DNA of 12,018 nucleotides from Monoraphidium neglectum (taxonomy: Eukaryota > Chlorophyta > Chlorophyceae > Sphaeropleales > Selenastraceae), in assembly GCF_000611645.1 (NCBI RefSeq), contig NW_014012719.1, forward strand, positions 1,783 through 13,800. Direction: 5' to 3'. The translations under genes and the position numbers were made by a program. The notes under the pieces were generated by a model. It had not been told where the DNA came from. It ran no database searches and saw only the letters and a list, made by a program, of their open reading frames with translations. Positions 1 to 8,578 of this stretch are shown here, in pieces. Position 1 is the stretch's first letter, and the number at the start of each line of letters is the position of its first letter.

Positions 1-58
1 CCCCGCCCGTCCCGCCGGCCCCGCAGGGCCCCAACCGCCCCCTCCACCCACCCGTCAC

Positions 59-2861
59 CCCCAGGGCCGCCGCCTGCGCGTCTGTGGGGAACACGCAGCG
101 CCGCAGTATCTCCGCCGCGTCCGCGTTGCGCCGCAGCTCGTCGCCCTCCTGGTCGCCCGACGCCAGGTGGCTGCAGACGACGCACACGGGGGCGTCGTGC
201 ACGCGGAAGCGCGCCGCCACGGCGCCTGCGGGTGCAAGGCGCGGCGCGGCGCGGCGGGCGTCACGGGGTTGTGCGAGCGCAGGCGCCTGTGTTCGAGCGC
301 CGGTTTCAGCAGCAAAGCTGGGACGACGCATTCTGACCATCAGAGCTGGGATGCTTTGTCACGCTCGCGCGAACTTTCGCCGCCGCCGCTTTGCACAAGG
401 ACGGGGCCCAACTGGTGCTGTCCCGTAAAAAAGGAATATGCAAGTGGAGCAGCACGCTCACGCCCACTCCCCCAGTAAACTCCCCCTGCTCACCCTTGTT
501 TCCGACGTATCCCCCCCAGCCCGTCGCCGCGCTGGTCGTCTGCACGCCGCGCACGTGGCGCGCGAGGCGCTTGCGCACCCACACCGACAGGTAGAGCCCC
601 ACCATCTGCTTCGCGGCCACCTGGTTTGGGTGGGGACCCGGGAGGGCGTTTCACGGTGAGCGGCGTGAGGGCGTGCGGCGTGATTCAATGGTGACGTCAT
701 GCGGTGCAGTGCGCTGCGGCGTGGGGGAGTGCGGGGCGTAGGGTCTGGAGGCTACTCATCATCTATCAGCCATCAGCTGGGTCATGCCAGAGCCTGCCTG
801 GGCAGCGGCATTTCAGGGGGGCGTTTCGGCCGCCAGCGCTTGCACAGCAGCCCGGCTCCACTGCTGCGTAGCCTTGAGAGGCCAACCCCTGAGCTCCTTG
901 TGGCAATGGTCGCCCAGAAACAAGCCCACCAAATCGCCCAACAAGCAAGCAAGCAAGCAAACCAACAACGTAACAAAACAGCAGTCAACAAATAGTCCAG
1001 AAACTTGCTGTTTTGCCAGGGTTGCTGCAGGTGTAACACTCCACCACCAAGCTTGCAATAAAAACGCGCAATTCTGCCACTCGCCTGCACAAACACGTCC
1101 TCAGAGTCCCCCGACTCCAGCGCCGCGTGCAGCCGCGCCTGCTGCTGCTGCTGCTCCGCCGCCACATCCAGCCCCGCCGCGACGCCGCCGCTGTGCTGGG
1201 GCGTCCCGCCCCCGCCCACGCCGCCGACAGAGCCGCGGTGCGCCGGCGTGGCGGTGCCGTCCGCGCCCACCCAGAGCTTGTCCATGGCCGTCACGATGGC
1301 GGTGGCCGCCTGGTTGCTGATCACGCTGTAGGCGTACGCGGCCTGGCGGGGGGCCAAACGATGACGACATGTTTGGAAATTTGTGTGCCTCCGCAAGGCG
1401 GAAAATAATGGTGTGATGGGCCTGCAGCTGCCAACGTGAAGGCGTGTGAGTCGGAGCCCGCGCAAAGGTGCAGGCGCCGGAGGGAGGACACACAGGAGCT
1501 GCCCGTGGACACGTTGGATTGGCAGGGGCGGGCCTCTGCGGCACACGGGTGGAGCGTAGCTGCAGCGCACGCCAGCACGGGCTCACCTGCGACCCCAGCC
1601 GCTCCATGCTATTATAGGGGTTTGCCAGGCTGCTGCCGTAGGTGCGCCCATAGTTGCGAGCCGCCCTGCAGTGCGCGAGGACGAGCGCGCACCGCCGCTC
1701 AGCCGACATACGAGCGACGCCGCTCCCTGCACCGCAGCAAGCCACCACATCGTCACTCCAAACCGCCCCTCCGTCGCACCCGCCGCGCAGCGGCCCTGGG
1801 CTCCGCAAGGAGATCTCCGCCGCCGCCGTCCTCACCACTCCTCGCCGTTGAGTGTTGCGGCCAGCGCTAGGTCCCAGGCGTCTGCGCCCTCGCTGGTGGG
1901 CCCCAGCAGCGCGTTGCCCGCGTTCAGAGGGACCACCTCCTGGAAGCCGACAGCGATTATGTCGGGGCCGGCACCCGCGCGCGCCCCACCGTCCGTGACC
2001 TGCGTGTGTGTGCACGCGGCCGGCGATGGTGAAAGCAAGACCTCTCTTCGCCCGCGCCAGAGGGCGCTCGCTTCCGCCAAAACCTGCAGCAAGCAGCAGA
2101 GCCGCGGCCGCTGCAGCTGCCAGGTCAGCAGGCGGGCGCATGCCCATGCCCCGCACCTTTGGCCAGCTGTCCCTCCACTGGCCGACCCATTCGTGGAGCT
2201 TCGTGCCCGGCGGCGGCCGCTTGCCCGCTACATTGTACGTCCCCGCCAGCAGACGCACGTCGCGCGTCTCTGTGTATTCAGAGGCGGCGTGCACGAAGAA
2301 CTGACGGCGCACATGCTTGGAGCGCACGCTGCGGAGAAGCTGCTCCAAAACTGGGTCCGGCTGCTGCTTGGCCTGCTGACCGGGGCCGGCGCGGGCTGTT
2401 TGGGCGCGTGATGGTGGGATGTATGGGGGCAGGGGAGCGACGAGGCATCCGGGTGAGTGGGGAGCGGTCGCTGCGTCCGCAAGTCATTGTGGCTGGGGCC
2501 GCAGGGCTGGGAGTGGGGCTGCCGCCTGTGGTGCAGGCGAATGCCGCGCGTGCGGCACGCTGCTGGGCTGGCATGAGTCCTGCTTGGCGCACCTGCAGGT
2601 ATCCCGCCGCCCTGCTGCTGCGCAGGTGCATCGCCCTTGGCCTGCTGCTGCGCGTCACGTCACAACGAAGCCCAGGTGCCAAGGAAGGCGGAAGCAGCAG
2701 GTGCGTCGGGTTGGGCGCCATGAGCGCAGCGCGCAGCAGCTGGTACCGCTTCAGGTTTCGCCGCACCCTTCGCCTGCATGGTGCCTGGATGCGAGTCCTC
2801 AATGATTGCTTACCACTAAGTTCGCCGCCTTGGATAGCAGCTGCGCGCCTAGCTGCTTCAT
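59..2861 (-). CDS. Inositol polyphosphate 5-phosphatase (IPPc domain), plant-like; spliced, 3' end beyond the window
   Basis: Exons, in transcription order, are 2861-2814, 2647-2593, 2395-2157, 1999-1836, 1665-1587, 1342-1085, 620-494 and 225-59. They join in phase to 379 codons. The family removes the 5-phosphate from phosphoinositides or soluble inositol phosphates, using Mg2+. Visible IPPc motifs are LLAGTYNVAGK (about residues 83-93), PDIIAVGFQEVVPLNAGN (126-143, with the metal-binding Glu), VAAKQMVGLYLSVWVRKRL (from 282), GYVGNKG (about 318-324) and CSHLASGDQEGDELRRN (from 341). Residues 169-281 are a variable insert with Gly-rich and QQQQQ stretches; plant type enzymes carry such an insert at this place. 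The catalytic GDLNYR and SDHRPV regions must lie left of the window. There is no SAC domain and no signal peptide. The family call is firm. The first two exons rest only on splice sites and phase and are tentative. Confidence 0.85.
494..620 (-). CDS. 5-phosphatase exon with KQMVG and NKG motifs
   Basis: The exon begins VAAKQMVGLYLSVWVRKRL and ends GYVGNKG, split after the first base of the last Gly codon. These are among the most conserved IPPc blocks in plant enzymes. The acceptor CCAAACCAG is at 621. The donor G|GTGAGC is at 493. Its partner exon 225-59 completes the Gly codon and continues AVAARFRVHDAPVCVVCSHLASG, so the junction is well supported. Confidence 0.9.
943..961 (+). repeat. (AAGC)n microsatellite
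   Basis: Nearly five copies of AAGC lie inside the 464-nt GC-AG intron of the 5-phosphatase gene. The repeat is short and has no visible coding role. Confidence 0.8.
1079..1086 (-). promoter_or_regulatory. GC-AG 5' splice site in the 5-phosphatase gene
   Basis: The exon ending at 1085 (GDSEDVFVQ) must join VAAKQMVG at 620 in phase 0, and the only boundary that does so is CAG|GCGAGT. This is a GC donor with an otherwise consensus context. The acceptor at 621 is a normal CAG. The intron is 464 nt, the longest in this gene. Confidence 0.7.
2157..2395 (-). CDS. 5-phosphatase exon with the start of the IPPc domain
   Basis: The acceptor is CCCAAACAG at 2396 and the donor is AAG|GTGCGG at 2156. 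The exon carries the lead-in VRRQFFVHAASEYTETRDVR and then LLAGTYNVAGKRPPPGTKLHEWVGQW, the first IPPc motif, whose Asn helps form the active site in characterised members. An apparent start codon at 2348 is TTG, inside the exon, and is not a start. Confidence 0.85.
2593..2647 (-). CDS. Tentative second exon: Gln/Gly-rich linker of the 5-phosphatase
   Basis: The exon reads QQAKGDAPAQQQGGGIPA and ends in phase 1 at donor GTGCGC (2592). The exon at 2395 starts with the two bases that complete the codon, and continues in the same style (RAGPGQQAKQQPDPV). The acceptor is a CAGCAGCAG run at 2650-2642, so the exact start may vary by one or two glutamines. A competing frame here (reading KRYQLLRAALMAPNPTHLL upstream) ends at the same donor in phase 0 and cannot join the IPPc frame. 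Confidence 0.45.
2642..2650 (-). promoter_or_regulatory. Tandem NAGNAGNAG 3' splice acceptor
   Basis: Three consecutive CAG triplets, in frame, form the acceptor of the proposed second exon of the 5-phosphatase gene. Use of any of them keeps the frame and changes only the number of glutamines. Confidence 0.35.
2814..2861 (-). CDS. Tentative first coding exon of the 5-phosphatase gene
   Basis: An ATG at 2861-2859 opens sixteen codons reading MKQLGAQLLSKAANLV and ends at a strong donor, GTAAGC, at 2813. It ends in phase 0, which fits the phase-0 start of the next proposed exon at 2647. The intron would be 166 nt, like the others in this gene. Sequence beyond 2862 turns AT-richer and non-coding, which fits a gene start. 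No homology supports these residues, so the true start could be elsewhere. Confidence 0.4.
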
Positions 2862-2929
2862 ATTACCGAGTTGACGGTTTGGTGCTGCAGATCGTTGGCG
2901 TGTCCCTGCGACCCGACCCTTCGTATTCA

Positions 2930-3025
2930 AAGCTAATGAAAATACATCAATATGACATTGCGATGACGCTGATGTCACGTCGGCTGATCAGGGCTGGCGC
3001 GGCATGGGACGTCAGCATGTACATT
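2930..3025 (-). promoter_or_regulatory. Possible promoter segment of the 5-phosphatase gene with ACGT-core boxes
   Basis: About 75-160 bases upstream of the proposed ATG are several ACGT-core, bZIP-type boxes: GATGTCACGTCGG at 2971-2983 and GGGACGTCAGC at 3005-3015. No TATA box is convincing. ACGT elements are bZIP targets in plants and algae, but function here is only inferred and depends on the tentative start. Confidence 0.2.
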
Positions 3026-3862
3026 TGAAGCGCAATAGGTTACATATAGTAATCCACAACATACATCCTCGATTGCGGTCACTGCTGCGAGCGTCATGGC
3101 TCATCCTGTAGCCGCATCCCTGCCCTCGCCGCCGAGTCAACACCCTGGGCCTCAGGCCCCCAAGGTCAACAAGCATGCAGCCTGATGCGAACCATTCAGA
3201 CCTGCATTATCATCTGATTATAGAGACACAAGTAATACCATTGTGCATGTGCCATGCGTTATGTCTGCTGTGTTATGCTTGACTACACTGTCACGTGAGC
3301 TGAGTCATGAGAGGAGGCACCTCCGCCCCTTTGAATTGTGTATGAAAGTGCTTTTTATGTCACCGGCACCCTTTGATTGCTTCTAATCTGGTGACTGTCG
3401 CATATGACACCGCTTGCAGGAACGCTCAATTCGTTGGTTCCCCTCGCCAGACATACGCCGGGAGCAGCTTCAACTTTCCTTCCCAGAGCCGCAGCAGCCA
3501 TGAAGCACCTCCAACTCACAGCTTAGCAGGCCACACTCAAGCCTTGCTGATTCGTTGTGGGCCCCCAGCAAGTTATGCAAAAGGAGCGGTCTGCCTCGGC
3601 TGCGTAACAAATTGCCCGCTTTGGTGCTGTTTCGACAACCAGTTGAACACCCTAGCATAAGGATCAAACGCACCGCTTGGCAGCCGAACAATTAGAAACG
3701 TTACATTACAAGGTGCAGGGCGTGAAGCAAGCCGAAACATGCGAACGTGGGTTGTCCCCTGCTAAGTTGCAGCATCCTGGTAGCCGGGACGTGAGTCCGC
3801 AGCCAGAGCCAGGGCCCACCGCGTGGAGGTGTGCTGCTCGGGCCCCAAAATCAGCGCGGCCT

Positions 3863-3892
3863 GCACACAACGACATGAATGACGTTGTGTGC
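3863..3892. repeat. Perfect 10-bp inverted repeat (hairpin)
   Basis: GCACACAACG at 3863-3872 is matched exactly by its reverse complement at 3883-3892 around a 10-base spacer. It lies in the intergenic block. It could form a hairpin or be a dimeric protein-binding site. It is not followed by a U-run and no gene ends nearby. Confidence 0.6.
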
Positions 3893-5045
3893 GGCACAGC
3901 CCAACCCCCTGGCGCTGGCCAAGGTAGCGTGTGGCCACCACCATGGGTGATGCCACTGGAGACTTGCCCAGGTGCTTCCCCCCGAAGGGGTGCTCCTGTA
4001 AGCAAAGCCTCCCGCTTGGGGCCACCCCATACGGGGCCCCCGAATCCGGGCTGCCAGGTCACCGCTGATGCGCACCGCTGGGGCTGGGAGCGCACCCCCA
4101 AGCCGAGCAGCGGGCGCACGACCTGGAGATGCAGCAGAGCGCCTGCGAGAGGGGTGCAAGGCAGCGCGGCGCAGGTGCAGGGGCCCACACATGCATGCAG
4201 TGCAGTTTATACCCCATCATGTACATACACGTCCTTTGCATGCCCCGGCCTCCCTGCGTCAAGCCCTTGAAAACAGCAAGGCGAACGAAAGTGAAGGAAA
4301 GAGGAGAAGTACAAGGTATCAATGTTAATCATTGTTACCTTTCATCGGCTACAATCAAAACATACGGTAAATGCTTGTGTGGATGCGCGCTATTTGACCC
4401 CAGGGAGCGACCCAGCAAGCGACCTGCGTGCACGCACGCTGTTACGATTGCAAGGACCAGTCCAGGCGCTCAAAGCTGTGAATAACGAGAACTTTATCAG
4501 CGAGAATCGATTTATGCAGGTCCTCATGAGACGGAGCTGCCCGCAGTTTTGACCATGATGTTGACCGCGCACGCCACGGCCATGCGTACACCAAGCAGGC
4601 GCCTCGCGGGCTGAACACTTGGCTCGTGGGATCGCACCCAGTGCTGAGCAACCGAGCGGCACATCTTGCACTGACGTAATCCATTAACAGTTATTGTTTA
4701 TCACCAGTAAAGGTGTACGATCGGGGGACATTCCGTGCTACCATCCATCAGTAAATCCACCTGATCTTGATCCCCCTCCTGCCGCGCCCTCCGCACCATC
4801 GCCAGGCCCAGCCACCTGCCCATCAATTACCGTCAAGTCCCCTCCCCCCAAGGCGCACACCTCACGCGCACGGTCCAGGCCGCCGAAGCCCTCTCAGACC
4901 CTGCAAGCCACATTGGATCGAAGCCTGTTTCCACCCTTCGCCTGCCCCCATGCGTCCCACCGCCAGCACTTTGTCATTCTGGCCCCATCACCCCCAGTCG
5001 GCGGAAGCTGTTGCGGTGTCCAAATGTGCTGAACATGGAGTCAAA

Positions 5046-5050
5046 TTACA
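5046..5050 (-). terminator. TGTAA poly(A)-type signal of the CLC gene (distal)
   Basis: TGTAA on the minus strand, about 367 bases past the stop codon. TGTAA is the usual poly(A) signal in green algae. A second copy nearer the stop may be used instead. Confidence 0.4.
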
Positions 5051-5237
5051 AGGGATATGCACAGGTGTTTCACAAGGTTATGTCATAGGCACACTAAGAA
5101 GGGGTCATGACGCTCGAACAAACACCCGTGAAGTGCATTGTCACAGTTTGCTTGGTGTTGCGCTCTCCATGTTCCAAGGCAGCAATCCCAACAACATAAT
5201 GGTGGATTTGCAAGTGGCACTTTTTCATCAATGGGGT

Positions 5238-5242
5238 TTACA
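5238..5242 (-). terminator. TGTAA poly(A)-type signal of the CLC gene (proximal)
   Basis: TGTAA on the minus strand about 175 bases past the CLC stop codon, in an AT-richer stretch. It is an alternative to the signal at 5050-5046. Confidence 0.35.
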
Positions 5243-5373
5243 AAATACTCGACAGCCAGTGGTTTGGCCCTGCAGGCCCTGCCCAACGCAACTAAGCGCT
5301 CCACACAACCTATTTTGATGATTGTGCCCCCCATCATCCCCTGCGCGCCCTGTCGCTGGCATTGGCTCTCGCG

Positions 5374-5385
5374 CCCCCCCCCCCC
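5374..5385 (+). repeat. C12 homopolymer
   Basis: Twelve consecutive C on the plus strand (G12 on the transcribed side), 32 bases past the CLC stop codon, in its 3' UTR. Confidence 0.9.
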
Positions 5386-5416
5386 ACCAGCTTGACATTC
5401 CTTATGCGCCGGCATG

Positions 5417-5876
5417 TTAGTCACACCCGTCCTTCTTGCCCTCGCTGCACATCAGCAGCTCCCGCCGTGTCACCACGCCTGCCAGCCGCGTCCCCCGCCG
5501 CTGCGTAACGAGCACTCCGTGCACGCCTATGCTCCGCATAAGCTCGTGAGCGTGCTCCAGCGGCGCCGAGGGCGGCAGCTCGAAGGGGCAATCCTGGAAT
5601 AGCAGTGACAGGTCTAGCCGCTGCGCCAGCAGGGCCCGTGCAGACTCCACCACCTCAGCGGCTTGCGCTGCAGCGGAGGCAGCGGTGGCGGCCGCCGCTG
5701 GCGAGGCCGATCTTGCAGGTTGCAAAGGATGCTGCTGATCCTCCTTCTTCTCCTCCTCCTTGTGATCCTGTTGTTCTTGCAGCTGCTTCTGCTCTTTCTC
5801 CCGCTTTTGCTGCTGCCCCTGCTGCTGTTGCTCTGCCTCCTCATGCTGCTGTTGTTGCTGCTGCATATTCTCCTCA

Positions 5877-5942
<66 letters not shown>

Positions 5943-6826
5943 GCTGCTCGGCTGCAATCAGGCTGGCCGTTCTCTTGCACCGCCCTCGCCCCGCGGCGCC
6001 CTCGCACAAGGCGCTCATGCCAACCCCTGCGCACCAGGCCCTCCTCTCGGTCAAACCCTTGCTCCTGCACCCCGTGTGCCTGTTCAATGGGGCTGCCACT
6101 GCGTGCTACTGGCTGCAGTGCAGCGCCCAGGAAGCGGTCAAGAACCGCGCGCTCCTGCGCCTCTGCAGACTCCCGCGTCAGGTTGGGCGGCCCCTGCGCC
6201 AGCAGACTGAGCAGCGCGGCCCGCGTCGCGTGCCCGAGCGTCTCGAGCGCCGACGCGGGCGCAACCTCGAGCGCGACGGCAGCGGCGGAGTCGGTGCCAC
6301 TGCCTCTGCCGGCTCCGCTGCTGACATCGTCTTCTGCTGCCACCATGCCGTCTGGTGCGTTGCCTCTTCCGCCGCTGCCGTCGGCCACGCTGCCTCCTGG
6401 GCTACCCTTGCCACCTGCCGGCGGCGTCAGCAAGAGACGCAGCAGCGCGGGGTGCTGCAGGCACGACAGCAGCTGCCAGCGGTACACCACCCCCAGCAGC
6501 TCGGCGCCGCCCTCCGCCGTCACCAGCACCTCCCCGGACTCCTCCTCGTCCTGCAATCCTGCCGCTCCTGACGCTGCAAACCCCTTGTATTCCCTGGCCA
6601 CTCCACCCCGCTCCTGGGTCTGCGCCGGCTTGACTGCTGCTCCTGATCGGCCGTTGCTGAGGCTGCCGCCTAGACTGCTGCTGCCGTCATCCTCCTTGCG
6701 TGGTGACGAGGACGGCGGCACTACAACGGGGATGAGGCCGTCCTGGTGGCGGCCGAGGAAGTCGAGCAGCTGCCCCAACCTCGGCCGCGGCGGCAGCGCT
6801 GCCAGCGGCTGCATGGCGTCTCCCAT
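5417..6826 (-). CDS. CLC terminal exon: CBS1, polyQ linker, CBS2
   Basis: This 1410-nt exon starts after acceptor CCACGGCAG and ends at TAA (5419-5417). CBS1 begins MGDAMQPLAALPPRPRLG and reaches IPVVV (6719). A Ser/Gly/Glu-rich insert of about 60 residues follows (6718-6539), then CBS1 resumes at ELLGVVYRWQLLSCLQ. A linker of about 270 residues contains the polyQ tract and a charged, likely coiled-coil stretch. CBS2 (5617-5420) includes LDLSLLFQDCPFELPPS, IGVHGVLVTQRRGTRLAGVV and TRRELL. CBS pairs in CLCs bind adenine nucleotides and tune gating; nothing in the sequence shows which ligand applies here. Confidence 0.92.
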
Positions 6827-8526
6827 CTGCCGTGGCGTAAGAGTGCGGCGGACGCGACACAATGGGTGTCAAGAGCCTCTGCAAATTGGCTTGCGAGGCA
6901 GCTGGGGAGAGCTGATACAAAATTCACTGCTAGCTGCGTTGACCAACCGTGCGTGGTGTGTGTGCCCTCCTTGCAGCCCAAAGGAACACCTGGGGCAGGC
7001 GGCCGAGCCGCCCCAAAGGCTTCCATTGGACCGCCAGGCTCCCCCAGGGCCCCCCCCCTCCACCTTGGACCGCAGCAGCTCCACCAGCTCCCTGGGTGGT
7101 ATGAGCGCCTTGTCCTCCAGGACTGGCAGGTGGGCCTGCTGCACCTGGAAGTCGTACACACACCTTCAAAAGTGGGGTGCGGGTGGGCAGCAGCCTATAT
7201 GAGATCATGAATGCTGCCGTGCATACATGGAGGTGATTGCACTGAACCGATGCGTGGCTGAGAGCAGTGAAGGCGTGGCTGCAACGTCGCTGCGACGGCC
7301 CCGCCCAGCGTTGGCCCGATGACGGCGGCTTTCGTGCGGCGCAGCAGAGCAGGGTTCAGGGCAAGCGCAAGGCGGGCGCTGGGCGCATCGCATATGGCAT
7401 GAGTGATCACTTGGTGAGGGCGTCCGCCACGAGCTTGCTGACCACTGTGGCCAGAATGATGGGCACCAGGGCTGGGGCGCTGCCGGTGGTCTCCGTTACG
7501 ATGAGCACAGTCTGCGGATGTTTGAGCAAGCGGCAGCCGCGGGCGATTGGGTGAGGTGCAGCGCGTATTTTTGAAAACATTCCATGCACGTATCACCGTT
7601 GACGAAGGCAGGCTGGATCTGGCGGCACAGTCACGCTGGTGGCGCCCGCTCGCAGGTATCAGGAACAGCAAAAGGCCAAAAGATGGTCTAAGAGACAAGA
7701 GGAAAGGGGGGTGAATTGTTAAGCGTCGCGCGCAGCTGCTGCTGGTGCTGTAATATCCCCTCCTACCGAGAGCAGAAGGCGCGTGTTGCCCGCCAGCAAC
7801 CCCGCCGCTCCAACCGCCGCCCAGGTTGGCAGCGACACCTGCATGCTCGCGTGTGTGCAAGTGGGCGAGTTGAGGGGAGAGGAGGGCCAGCACAGAGCAA
7901 ATGTGCGTAGCGCGGGAGTGATTGCTGATCGGCAGTATGGGCTCAGTTGGCACGCTTCCGGCGCCGAGCACTGAGCAGCAAAGCAGGAGCCAAAGCATGC
8001 AGACACCCCTGCAGCAGTTTGCACGGCACCTTTCAAGCTAACGTGCCCACTGCATTGAAATATTGAATGCCAACCATCACAAATACACACACACACACAC
8101 ATACACACACACACACAAACACAAACACACAAACACACGCGCGCACACACGCACACACAAATATCCGCACGCACACACACATGCACGCACATGTGCAAGC
8201 ATTCTCACTTGTAGCTGCAGGCCAGCAGCGAGGAGGACCGCCTGGACGCCGTGACCCGCGAGCCGCCCGACAGCTGCGCCGATCGCCATGGTGGGGATGA
8301 ATATGCCTGGCTCAAATTGGGCAGTGAAGTGGGCGAAGGGTAACATTTAAGCAAGCGTGGGTGGGGGAGCGAGCGGCGCATGCAAACGGAGTCTATTGAG
8401 GGGCGATCCGTGCTTGTACCATGCTCGCGCGTGGACGCAGCCAAGGCGTCCTGTGGGCGTGCGGCTGCTGGCGCAAACGTGCGAGCCCCGCAGCCGCCCC
8501 TCCACAGCACCAGTCTGCCAGACACT

Positions 8527-8578
<52 letters not shown>

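Larger units (their letters stand above)
2862..5045. other. Intergenic region with no supportable gene
   Basis: This stretch lies between the proposed start of the 5-phosphatase gene and the end of the CLC gene's 3' region. About 2880-3460 and 4260-4740 are AT-richer than the genes. The middle block (3700-4250) is GC-rich and open on both strands: a 197-codon plus frame at 3677-4270 lies opposite a 160-codon minus frame at 4188-3706. Neither shows a motif, domain or family resemblance that I can recognise. Mutual opening of GC-rich frames is expected by chance. I saw no tRNA, terminal inverted repeat or reverse-transcriptase motif. Confidence 0.6.

Noticed and set aside
1101..2348. 415-codon minus ORF as one continuous protein
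   Set aside because: It mixes true exons with introns in one frame. Its apparent start at 2348 is TTG, and IPPc motifs continue only after splicing.
2593..2802. Alternative minus frame reading KRYQLLRAALMAPNPTHLL
   Set aside because: It looks protein-like, but it reaches the donor at 2592 in phase 0 and would put the next exon out of the IPPc frame. No family match is recognised.
2862..5045. Mobile element or tRNA in the intergenic region
   Set aside because: No terminal inverted repeats with target duplication, transposase or reverse-transcriptase motifs, or tRNA-like cloverleaf could be identified by eye.
4694..5318. Plus-strand ORFs of 112 and 183 codons
   Set aside because: They are Pro-rich and low complexity, with no motif, and overlap the 3' UTR of the CLC gene on the opposite strand.
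5663..6571. 302-codon plus-strand ORF with a poly-Leu stretch
   Set aside because: It is the antisense shadow of the CLC terminal exon; the Leu run is the CTG complement of the CAG repeat. The minus strand has clear CBS motifs.
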